DNA of 10,773 nucleotides from Deltaproteobacteria bacterium RIFCSPLOWO2_12_FULL_60_16 (GCA_001798565.1 MGSR01000010.1:1-10773), one strand, 5' to 3'; counted from the first letter of the stretch, positions 1-6,622 are shown. The notes: generated from the sequence alone by a model not told the origin. Made by a program: numbers and translations.

Positions 1-1048
1 CGCCGAACTCCTTGGCGATGCGCCGGATATTGGCGGCGGGAATGGTGGTGATCGGCTCCACGCGCTCCGGGGCATAATCCCGCACATGCTCCTTCAACAG
101 CTGAAAGGCCGGCTGACATCTCTCCCCGCCCGCGCTGAACAACCCCTCGATGGCCGGGTCGATATTGGCCTCGTCGAACGGGACGGCCCCCTGGCTTTTT
201 AAGTCCCACACCAGCGGCTTGCCGTCGCGCCCCTCTTTCAGATAGCCGCCGTCTTCGCCCACCAGGTAAGCGGCGTTGGTCCTGCGGCTCAAAAAATCCC
301 GGTCGTAACAGTTCAGCTCGTTCAGCAAGACGTTGATGAGGCTTAAGATAAACGCCCCGTCGGTGCCGGGGCGGATCGGCACCCACTCGTCCGCCTTGGC
401 CGCCGCGTTGGTCCCGACCGGATCGACGGTCACGACCCGCATGCCGCGCCGGCGCGCGTCGGCCATCTTGCGCGCCGTCACGTTGGCGTTGAGCCCAGCC
501 ATAAAACCCTGCTGGTTGCCCAGAAGGATGGCGTAGTTGCAATAGTCGAGATCGAAGTCCGAGTGAAACGAGCCGTTGGTCAGATACATGGAGGCGTGGA
601 GATAGTTGCCGCAGAAATAGCCGACCCAGTCCGAATTGGGAGTGCCGAAGGCGGGCGCCCAGGCCGGGCGGATGAAATAGGAGCCCGCGATTTGATCGAA
701 GCTCGAGACCACCAGGCCGCGCGGGTCCTTCTCCCGAACCCTGGTCAGCTTGTCAGTCAGGATCTCCAGCGCCGTCTCCCAGGAGATCTCCTGCCACCTG
801 GGATCGACGCCGATCCCCTTCTGCGGGTTGGTGCGGATGAGCGGAGTCTTGACCCTGGAGGGATCATAGACACCGATCAGCCCCGCCTGCCCCTTGGGGC
901 AGAGATGCCCTTCGCTCGCCGGACAGTTGGGATCGCCTTCGATTTTTACCAGGACACCGTTTTTCTTCCGCGCCAGAATGCCGCACGCGGCAAAGCACAT
1001 GTCACAGACGCTGTGAATCCACTCTTCGCTCTCCGCAGGACCGTACAC
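1..1048 (-). CDS. Molybdopterin (DMSO reductase/CISM family) oxidoreductase large subunit, L3 (partial)
   Basis: This is the N-terminal 349 codons of a third catalytic subunit; the gene runs off the left edge of the window and no stop is seen. I translated it from the GTG at 1048, which has a strong SD (AAGGAGG) 6 nt upstream. It begins VYGPAESEEWIHSVCDMC. The [4Fe-4S] motif is Cys15-x2-Cys18-x3-Cys22-x27-Cys50, and the candidate metal-ligand Cys146 lies in GYFCGNYLH. Hand alignment with L2 gives about 80% identity with a single one-residue indel near the start, so the two are recent duplicates. No Tat leader is present. If the L2 arrangement is repeated, an NrfD and Fe-S gene may follow outside the window; otherwise L3 shares M2 and Fe2. 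Substitutions just before Cys146 (SDWVGYF versus HHWTGYY) may alter specificity. Confidence 0.92.
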   Translation of the reverse strand, partial: MYGPAESEEWIHSVCDMCFAACGILARKKNGVLVKIEGDPNCPASEGHLCPKGQAGLIGVYDPSRVKTPLIRTNPQKGIGVDPRWQEISWETALEILTDKLTRVREKDPRGLVVSSFDQIAGSYFIRPAWAPAFGTPNSDWVGYFCGNYLHASMYLTNGSFHSDFDLDYCNYAILLGNQQGFMAGLNANVTARKMADARRRGMRVVTVDPVGTNAAAKADEWVPIRPGTDGAFILSLINVLLNELNCYDRDFLSRRTNAAYLVGEDGGYLKEGRDGKPLVWDLKSQGAVPFDEANIDPAIEGLFSAGGERCQPAFQLLKEHVRDYAPERVEPITTIPAANIRRIAKEFG

Positions 1049-1067
1049 TTTCAACCTCCTTCGGGCG
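1046..1067 (-). promoter_or_regulatory. SD of L3, a relic of the moaD-like 3' end
   Basis: These 22 bases are identical to 5115-5136 upstream of L2. They include the SD core AAGGAGG (1055-1061), the TTGAAA spacer and the GTG start of L3 at 1048. Here no moaD-like gene is present: the block directly follows the Fe2 stop codon. It fixes the L3 start and indicates that the duplication giving L3 included the last codons of the moaD-like gene. Confidence 0.85.
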
Positions 1068-1068
1068 C

Positions 1069-1671
1069 TTAGCTGCCGACGTAGAAGACGGACGGTTCGA
1101 GCCCTTTTTCGGGCAGCAGGGGGCGGGCCTTCTTGTCCGCCACCAAACGGGCCACCTCGCTCTGGGGATCATCCAGGTCGCCGAAAACGCGGCATTCGGT
1201 CACACAGGTCACCACACAGGCGGGATCCAGTCCCTGATCCACCCGCTCCACGCAGAAATTGCACTTCATCACGACGCCTTCAGAAAAATCCTGCTGGCTC
1301 TTTTCATAAGCGGTTCGCTCCCCGGGATAATAAGCGCCGTCGCTTTCATAGAAAGCGCGCGGCCCGTACGGACAGGCCTCCATGCAGGAGCGGCAGCCGA
1401 TGCACATGTCGTAATCGATCAGGACGATGCCGTCCTCCCGCTTATAAGTCGCCCCGGTCGGACACACCTCCTGGCAGATGGGGTTCTTACAGTGATTGCA
1501 CAGCACCGGAAGAAAGATCCTGCGCGCGGCAGGAAACTTTCCCACCTCTTTCTCCAGCACCTTCGCCCAAAAGATTCCCTTGGGAGTCGCATGCTCGGCC
1601 TTGCAGGCCATCGTGCAGGCATTGCAGCCGATGCAAGTGTTGAGATCAATAACCATTCCGTAGCGCGCCAT
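1069..1671 (-). CDS. Four-cluster [4Fe-4S] ferredoxin-type electron-transfer subunit, Fe2
   Basis: This 200-residue protein is the Fe-S electron-transfer subunit of module 2, paralogous to Fe1. Cysteine sets are Cys13/16/19/23, Cys58/61/66/70, Cys90/93/96/100 and Cys137/140/152/156, enough for four [4Fe-4S] clusters. In the last set the Pro that usually follows the final Cys is replaced by Val, and an additional Cys160 follows (DPACVVTCVTECRVFGD). The ATG at 1671 has an SD (AAGGAGG) directly after the M2 stop, an 11-nt gap. No signal peptide is present. Only 20 nt separate it from L3, so it may serve L2, L3 or both. Confidence 0.93.
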   Translation of the reverse strand: MARYGMVIDLNTCIGCNACTMACKAEHATPKGIFWAKVLEKEVGKFPAARRIFLPVLCNHCKNPICQEVCPTGATYKREDGIVLIDYDMCIGCRSCMEACPYGPRAFYESDGAYYPGERTAYEKSQQDFSEGVVMKCNFCVERVDQGLDPACVVTCVTECRVFGDLDDPQSEVARLVADKKARPLLPEKGLEPSVFYVGS

Positions 1672-1682
1672 ATCGGGCCTCC

Positions 1683-2558
1683 TTAAAGTAGTGGATCATA
1701 CAGGCCGACGCGAATAACCAGGAAGCGAAACAGGTAATCGCCGAAGAGCCTGAGCAAAGCCAAAATAACGGTGAAGGCAAAAACCGCCTGGGCCTGAGAC
1801 TTCCACAATACCGCCCAGGAGAGGGCCAGCGGAACCACCAGCCCTGCCACGATCACTCCTCCCAAAAACAGCAACCCCCATCTCCCCCGCGTCAGCAGAC
1901 GGATCGACTCGCGCGCCGCCACAGCGGAGCTGGACATGACAGAGAGATGGCTGAGCACGAGGAGGAGACACGCCAGGGCCAGGTAAATCTGCAGCCTCTC
2001 CAGGGAAACCAAATCGAGAGGGGCTCCAGGCAGGAAAGGGGATGCGAGGATCAGAATATCGATCCCCGCCAGCAGAGAATAGACGAAAAAGATAACCGGG
2101 AATAAGGCCGAGTTCCAAAAAGGGATGGCCGGGGAAGGCGACAGGACAAAGCCGGTGTAGATCATGACCAGCACCGCCGCGGCCACGGACACCGCCTTGA
2201 TGACCGACCCCAGGGCGCTCCCGCTCTCCCAGAGAAAGCCCAGCCCGGGGGCGATCTGCAGCGCCCCGAACAGCACCATCAAGGTAATAAAAAAACAGCC
2301 CCGGCTGATCCAGGAGCTCCAGGGACGAAAAAAGGCGCGCCAGAAACGCTCCGGCCGTCCCAGGTCTAAAAGAAGCAGCAATGTGCCGAGCACCAATACC
2401 AGAAGCCCGAGCAATCCCGCCCACGCGTGATCCATGTAAAGGGAAATTAAAAAAAGCCCGGCGCCCGCTCCTCCCAAGAAGAGATAGCTGATCACCAGCC
2501 AACCCCACTCCCGCTGCGGCTTAACCCCGATCAAAAACTCATCAATGCGCGCTGCCAT
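1683..2558 (-). CDS. NrfD/PsrC-type polytopic membrane subunit, M2
   Basis: This 291-residue membrane protein is of the NrfD family. About eight hydrophobic segments lie near residues 19-41, 46-66, 84-103, 118-139, 148-172, 186-208, 226-250 and 256-283. It shares the PQREW string before helix 1 and the LGRPERFW string after helix 2 with M1, but is otherwise strongly diverged. The C-terminus (RFLVIRVGLYDPLL) matches the usual NrfD ending of a basic residue, G and Y-x-P type. A strong SD (AAGGAGG) lies just upstream of the ATG. Its TAA stop is followed at once by the SD of Fe2. It would anchor L2, and perhaps also L3, to the cytoplasmic face of the membrane and connect them to quinone. It precedes the Fe-S gene, the reverse of module 1. 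Confidence 0.92.
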   Translation of the reverse strand: MAARIDEFLIGVKPQREWGWLVISYLFLGGAGAGLFLISLYMDHAWAGLLGLLVLVLGTLLLLLDLGRPERFWRAFFRPWSSWISRGCFFITLMVLFGALQIAPGLGFLWESGSALGSVIKAVSVAAAVLVMIYTGFVLSPSPAIPFWNSALFPVIFFVYSLLAGIDILILASPFLPGAPLDLVSLERLQIYLALACLLLVLSHLSVMSSSAVAARESIRLLTRGRWGLLFLGGVIVAGLVVPLALSWAVLWKSQAQAVFAFTVILALLRLFGDYLFRFLVIRVGLYDPLL

Positions 2559-2579
2559 ATCCCCCTCCTTGTTTTTTTC

Positions 2580-5117
2580 TCAAGCGGCCCGTGAGACCTT
2601 CACCCGGATGCACGAGTCCACTCCGGTCGAGACCGGATCTATTCTCTCCAACGAGATCGGCAACAGAGTGTTGAAATGAACCCCTTTTCCTTTGGCGACC
2701 GGCTTGCCTTTCGCCCAGCTGCCGAACACCCCCGCAATACCCACGACCTCCGGATGAATGCACTCTGTCAGCTTCGCCTCGCCTTTGACCTTGCCCGCCA
2801 CCGATTCCACCCAAATCTCCTCCCCGTCTTTGATTCCCTTGCGCCCGCCGGTCTCAGTGTTGATGAGAATCTTGTAGGCGTAGGGATTATGCTCCGCGAG
2901 ATCGTCGAGCCAGGGATTCTGCGTCGTCACCGAAAGGGCGTGAAAGGGAATCTTAAAGTTCACTACGTAGAGGTCGTAGGGAGGCGTGCCATCCTTGTAT
3001 GCGGGGCAGGGCTTCCACTCCGGGAACACCTGATAATCCTCCGTGTCCCATTCCCGCCCCATCTCGGACGCCACCTTGGCGACGGACTTTTTCGCCCGCA
3101 GCATGTTTTCAAAATAGATCGGAAAGCGCGGCTTGATGAACGGACCGGGATACTTCTCCTCTATGGCTCGAGCCACCTTGTGATAGCCGTTTTCTTTAAA
3201 CCAATCGAGGCCGCGCTCCGGGCCGAATAGAGACTTCATCCAGCGATCGTACATCTCCTCCATCGTGTAGCGTTTTGCCGGATCCAGCTTATACGGCTCC
3301 TTCATTCCCCACTTGACGTTCAAGAGCCCGTAAAACTCGCCGAGAAATCCCATTCGCTCGGCAATCTCAAAGAGCACGTCGATCCAGCGCCTGGCCTGTC
3401 CCCGCGGCTCGACGATGGGCTGCCTCAGCCCCCAATAAAAATGGCCCGTGGCCGGGCTCATGGTGTGGGTGAGGGTGTTGGGCATGAAGTCCAGCCGCTC
3501 CAGAAAGTGCGCTTCGGGCAGGACCAGATCCGCCAGCTCCGCCACCTCGTCCAGATGCGTGCTGAAAGTAACCACGAAGGGAACCTTCTTAATCGTCTCA
3601 GCCATGATCGCAGGATTGACGTTGTTCATCATCAAATTGCGCCGGCAGACCATGAGCACATCGATGGTATAGGGAAGACCGAACATCTTCGGATCCTGCA
3701 GATTGAGCTGATTCATCGGGCTGCGGTTGGTGCTGATGGGAAAGAGCTCATGCAGCTCCATACCCTCCGGCCGCTTGTCCTCGAAGTCGTAGTAACGCGC
3801 GGCTCGACCGATGGTTGCGGGCGGGGTAACCAGACCCTCCACGGTCTCACCCGGCATCCAGCTACGCGATGGACCGACGAGGTTGACGCCCCGGTGCCCG
3901 CCGGGCACATAGAAAGCGCCCACGACCATGTTGAGCATCTGCACCGCCAGCGCCGTGTGGGTGCCGTGCTTGTGGGCGCCGGCGCCGCGGTAGATATTGA
4001 CCGCGACCGGCCGATAAGGGAGCGGCTTGCCGTCGATCATGATCGTGGAGCCGATCCTGGCGGCTGCGCCGAACTCCTTGGCGATGCGCCGTATAGCGTC
4101 GGCTGGTATCGTTGTGATGGGCGCGACCTGCTCGGGCGTATACCTCTTCACCTGCTCCTTTATGACCTGGAACGCGGTCTGGCATTTTTCCCCGCCGGCG
4201 ACGAACGATCCCTCGAGCGCTGTCTCGATATCAGCCTGATCGAACGGCACCGCTCCCTGGCTCTTCAGATCCCACACCAACGGCTTGCCGTCGCGCCCCT
4301 CCTTCAAATAGCTCCCGTCCTCCCGCACCAGATAGGCGGCATTGGTCCTGTGGGTGAGAAATTCCCGGTCGTAACACTCGAGCTCGTTCACCAGCACATG
4401 GATAAGGCTTAAGATGAACGCGCCGTCGGTGCCCGGGCGAATCGGCACCCACTCGTCGGCCTTGGCCGCCGCGTTGGTTCCGACCGGGTCCACCACCACC
4501 ACCCTCATCCCCCGCTTGCGCGCCTCGGCCATCTTGCGCGCGGCCACGTTGGCGTTGAGCCCTCCCATGAAACCCTGCTGGTTCCCCAGCAGGATGGCGT
4601 AATTACAGTAGTCGAGATCGAAGTCCGAGTGAAAAGAGCCGTTGGTCAGGTACATGGAGGAATGAAGGTAATTGCCGCAGTAGTAGCCGGTCCAATGGTG
4701 ATTGGGTGTGCCGAAGGCCACGGCCCAGGCCCCGCCGATAAAATAGGTGGCGGCGATGTGGTCGAAGTTTGAGATCAGCAGTCCACGCTGGTCCTTGTCC
4801 CGAACCTTGGCGAGCTTATCGGTGAGAATATCCAGTGCTGTCTCCCACGAAATCTCCTCCCACTTGGGATCGACGCCGATCCCCTTCTGCGGATTGGTCC
4901 GTCTGAGCGGCGCCTTCACTCGCGATGGGTCGTAGAGACCGATCAACGCGGCTTGGCCCTTAGCGCAGAGATGCCCTTCGCTCGCCGGGCAGTTCGGATC
5001 CCCTTCTATCTTCACCAAGACCCCGTCTTTTCGGTGCGCCAGAATCCCACAGGCGGCAAAGCACATGTCGCAGACACTGTGAATCCACACGTCCTCATTC
5101 TCTCTAGGTGCTATCAC
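2580..5117 (-). CDS. Molybdopterin (DMSO reductase/CISM family) oxidoreductase large subunit, L2
   Basis: This 845-residue catalytic subunit is paralogous to L1 and about 80% identical to L3 over the shared part. With the GTG at 5117 as residue 1, the N-terminal [4Fe-4S] motif is Cys16-x2-Cys19-x3-Cys23-x27-Cys51. The candidate metal-ligand Cys147 lies in GYYCGNYLH. The usual VVVDPVGTNAAAKADEWVPI pterin-binding stretch, the NNVNPAIMAE segment, the ELADLVLPEAHFLERLD segment and a C-terminal dinucleotide-binding domain (about 715-845) follow. It has no Tat leader: only 15 residues precede the first cluster cysteine. Upstream is the moaD-like gene (2-nt gap), downstream are M2 (21 nt) and Fe2. 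I chose GTG over an upstream ATG at 5216 because that would overlap the moaD-like gene by about 100 nt and lacks homology to L1. The substrate is unknown. Confidence 0.93.
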   Translation of the reverse strand: MIAPRENEDVWIHSVCDMCFAACGILAHRKDGVLVKIEGDPNCPASEGHLCAKGQAALIGLYDPSRVKAPLRRTNPQKGIGVDPKWEEISWETALDILTDKLAKVRDKDQRGLLISNFDHIAATYFIGGAWAVAFGTPNHHWTGYYCGNYLHSSMYLTNGSFHSDFDLDYCNYAILLGNQQGFMGGLNANVAARKMAEARKRGMRVVVVDPVGTNAAAKADEWVPIRPGTDGAFILSLIHVLVNELECYDREFLTHRTNAAYLVREDGSYLKEGRDGKPLVWDLKSQGAVPFDQADIETALEGSFVAGGEKCQTAFQVIKEQVKRYTPEQVAPITTIPADAIRRIAKEFGAAARIGSTIMIDGKPLPYRPVAVNIYRGAGAHKHGTHTALAVQMLNMVVGAFYVPGGHRGVNLVGPSRSWMPGETVEGLVTPPATIGRAARYYDFEDKRPEGMELHELFPISTNRSPMNQLNLQDPKMFGLPYTIDVLMVCRRNLMMNNVNPAIMAETIKKVPFVVTFSTHLDEVAELADLVLPEAHFLERLDFMPNTLTHTMSPATGHFYWGLRQPIVEPRGQARRWIDVLFEIAERMGFLGEFYGLLNVKWGMKEPYKLDPAKRYTMEEMYDRWMKSLFGPERGLDWFKENGYHKVARAIEEKYPGPFIKPRFPIYFENMLRAKKSVAKVASEMGREWDTEDYQVFPEWKPCPAYKDGTPPYDLYVVNFKIPFHALSVTTQNPWLDDLAEHNPYAYKILINTETGGRKGIKDGEEIWVESVAGKVKGEAKLTECIHPEVVGIAGVFGSWAKGKPVAKGKGVHFNTLLPISLERIDPVSTGVDSCIRVKVSRAA

Positions 5118-5136
5118 TTTCAACCTCCTTCGGGCG
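4067..5136 (-). repeat. Tandemly duplicated segment, copy A (5' part of L2)
   Basis: This segment aligns base for base with 1-1067 at an offset of 4066, apart from one 3-nt indel near the gene start. The right end is the identical 22-bp block at 5115-5136. Identity is high and in frame throughout, with long shared runs such as those near 4610-4650. It is the 5' portion of a gene duplication; the left limit is set only by the window edge. Confidence 0.8.
5115..5136 (-). promoter_or_regulatory. SD of L2 embedded in the moaD-like C-terminal codons
   Basis: Read on the minus strand, the codons for Pro-Glu-Gly-Gly followed by TGA contain the SD core AAGGAGG (5124-5130). Six nt later (TTGAAA) comes the GTG start of L2 at 5117. 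The same bases thus encode the catalytic Gly-Gly tail and the ribosome-binding site of the next gene. This decides the L2 start: an in-frame TTG is too close to the SD, and more distal starts would lie inside the moaD-like gene. Confidence 0.85.
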
Positions 5137-5419
5137 GGTAGACCCCGACCACGACGCTGATCTTCTCGCCGCTTCCTAACCGGGTGTCGAAACCATCGAG
5201 CTCCGTGATGTCGCAATCGTTGACACAGACCAGCGCGGTCGAGCGCAGCTCGCCGCTTTCCCTAAACACGCTCATCCGAAAGGGATCGCCGTGCCTCTGG
5301 GCCAGCCTGGAGAGAAGCTCTCCCACGGTTGTGCCGACGGCGATCTCCAGCTCTTCCTCGCGGCAACCGATCACGTTGCGCACCAGACCGAGATAGGAGA
5401 CTTGAATGCGGGCTTCCAT
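5120..5419 (-). CDS. moaD: MoaD/ThiS-family ubiquitin-like sulfur-carrier protein
   Basis: This 99-residue protein has the beta-grasp MoaD pattern. An N-terminal strand and helix (ARIQVSYLGLVRNVIG) come first, then TTVGELLSRLAQ, a central VCVNDCDI strand, the LGSGEKISVV turn and a C-terminus ending PPEGG. The terminal Gly-Gly is the residue pair thiocarboxylated in MoaD, and PP-x-GG endings are typical of MoaD, which gives sulfur to the molybdopterin dithiolene with MoaE. It is longer than the about 81 residues of E. coli MoaD. No moaE is in the window, so it would have to work with partners encoded elsewhere. It sits 2 nt before L2, suggesting a cofactor-supply role tied to this enzyme, possibly for W rather than Mo. 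The ATG at 5419 has no strong SD, but the fold starts there. ThiS or another sulfur carrier is the alternative. Confidence 0.85.
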   Translation of the reverse strand: MEARIQVSYLGLVRNVIGCREEELEIAVGTTVGELLSRLAQRHGDPFRMSVFRESGELRSTALVCVNDCDITELDGFDTRLGSGEKISVVVGVYPPEGG

Positions 5420-5648
5420 GATGAGCGTGGATAAGCTTGTTGCGAGATTCCGTAGTCGATAAGTTCCGCAAATAGCATGCCAGCGTCAACGATCTCCCTT
5501 TCTCCTCGCAGCGCCCACGATGGAACAGATCCGCCATTCCTCCGACTGGGAAAAAGCATGGCTCTCCTTCCAAATTCTGCGACTGCTAATGGGCTCTTTC
5601 GGCCCATAAGGAAAAGCCCCGGAAGCGCGCCGCAGCTGGCGAATCCCA
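5420..5648 (-). other. 229-bp intergenic gap between the two modules
   Basis: This is the only sizeable gap in the window. On the minus strand it holds a hairpin (listed separately) and a TTGACG hexamer near 5485-5490 that resembles a -35 box. No convincing -10 box sits 16-18 nt downstream of it. An ATG at 5559 with an SD-like AAGGAGA opens a 62-codon frame running to 5371, overlapping the moaD-like gene; it resembles nothing I know and is probably chance. The gap could be where the downstream module gains its own promoter or where transcription is attenuated, but the sequence does not prove either. Confidence 0.4.
5589..5607 (-). other. Hairpin downstream of the binding-protein-fold gene
   Basis: A perfect 6-bp inverted repeat ATGGGC/GCCCAT with a 7-nt loop lies about 40 nt after the stop of the preceding gene. 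There is no T-run after it on the minus strand, so it is not a canonical Rho-independent terminator. It may act in mRNA end protection or attenuation, or be chance. Confidence 0.3.
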
Positions 5649-6587
5649 CTACTCGGCGATTCGTCGCAGCGCTTCGCGGACGTATTGCGGGCGTAAAATC
5701 CGGCTCGCAGTCATGGCGCGGGAGACTCTCCCCGATAATTTCTCCTCTTCGAGGATCACTTCCAGCCCGGCCACATTGACGGCTCCGTCGGCGGGGATGC
5801 CCGGGATGAGCGGATACTCCTCTTCCCACATGCTTTGATCCATGTCCGGTTCAAATTCGAGATCGGAATTTCTGATAATCTCCATCATCTCGGGATGGTT
5901 TTTAGGCTCCTTCATGAAGCGATAGGCCTGGATCATGCCGTTGAGAAAGCCGACCACGCATTCCCCATGGTTGTCCAGGATAGGGGCGGTCGCGGCGATC
6001 GCGCGGAGCTGATAGCCGTCGGGCAGGTATTCCTGCAGATCGGCCAGGATGGGATATCCGGCCGCTCGGAAATCGCCGGCATAGGCTTTGTGCGCGATGC
6101 GCGCCTGAATCTCGCCCCGATCCAGTTTTGGCGCTATCGATTTGAAAGAGGAAGCCCCGGTATGGGCCACGAAAACCACATCCCCGTCAGGCTCCATGCC
6201 GGCCTTCTTGAGGATCATGCAGCTCATCGTCAACGTCACGCCGTTGGGTTCTCTCAGCCCGATCCTCTTACCTCTGAGATCCGCCAGTGAGCGAATCCCT
6301 TTCGCCCCAACCAAAATTCCCGGGTAGGTGTTGAGAAACCCGCCGATGAGAAAAACCTCCTGGCCTTGATCCCTGGCCCTGAGCGCCACCGGCGTCTTGA
6401 GATCGACGGCGATATCTATCTCGCCGCGGGTAAGCGCCTCCAGGCTTTTCTGATCCGTCCCGGTAGCCGAGATCGCCACCTCGAGATTCTCCCGTCGAAA
6501 ATAACCCTTGGCCCTGGCGACCGTCGGAGCCACCCGATGAAACAGGTGATAGTGACCCGCCGCAACCTTGAGCGCCTTGGAGACCAC
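5649..6587 (-). CDS. NMT1/THI5-like periplasmic-binding-protein-fold protein without signal peptide
   Basis: This 312-residue protein resembles NMT1/THI5-type (type 2 periplasmic-binding fold) proteins. The first strand (LKVAAGHYHLFHRVAPTVAR) begins at residue 5. The recurring segments GYFRRENLEVAI, LTRGEIDIAVD, ADLRGKRIGLREPNG and VVGFLNGMIQAYRF follow. I chose the GTG at 6587 because it has an SD (AAGGA) 7 nt upstream, and because the mature fold begins immediately afterwards; the frame stays open upstream but there only shadows M1. There is no signal peptide or lipobox, and no ABC permease or ATPase gene is in the window. It lies 35 nt after M1, so it is probably in the same operon. Possible roles are a cytosolic ligand-binding or chaperone protein, or an enzyme on the same fold; 4,5-dihydroxyphthalate decarboxylase is a known example. 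The family is fairly sure, the function is not. Confidence 0.82.
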   Translation of the reverse strand: MVSKALKVAAGHYHLFHRVAPTVARAKGYFRRENLEVAISATGTDQKSLEALTRGEIDIAVDLKTPVALRARDQGQEVFLIGGFLNTYPGILVGAKGIRSLADLRGKRIGLREPNGVTLTMSCMILKKAGMEPDGDVVFVAHTGASSFKSIAPKLDRGEIQARIAHKAYAGDFRAAGYPILADLQEYLPDGYQLRAIAATAPILDNHGECVVGFLNGMIQAYRFMKEPKNHPEMMEIIRNSDLEFEPDMDQSMWEEEYPLIPGIPADGAVNVAGLEVILEEEKLSGRVSRAMTASRILRPQYVREALRRIAE

Positions 6588-6622
6588 CTGTCTTTCCTTT
6601 CTCTGCCGAGCCGGGCGACAAC

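Larger units (their letters stand above)
1..1067 (-). repeat. Tandemly duplicated segment, copy B (5' part of L3)
   Basis: This is the partner of 4067-5136. Similarity stops at 1067/1068, just before the Fe2 stop codon, where copy A continues into the body of the moaD-like gene. The junction therefore lies within the last codons of that gene. Confidence 0.8.

Noticed and set aside
3441..4412. A 323-codon plus-strand frame antisense to L2
   Set aside because: Similar shadow frames appear opposite L1 and L3. Its His/Arg-rich composition matches no family I know.
2580..5216. L2 starting at the ATG at 5216
   Set aside because: The extra 33 residues would overlap the moaD-like gene and are Arg-rich noise. 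The GTG at 5117 has an ideal SD, and the same start is conserved in L3.
5371..5559. A 62-residue small protein with an SD-like AAGGAGA before its ATG
   Set aside because: It overlaps the moaD-like gene by 49 nt, has no recognisable motif and occurs only once. I mention it in the intergenic entry but do not call it a gene.
5640..5663. A second inverted repeat (CGAATC/GATTCG, 12-nt loop) over the stop of the binding-protein-fold gene
   Set aside because: The stem is short, the loop is large, it overlaps coding sequence and no T-run follows. It is probably chance.
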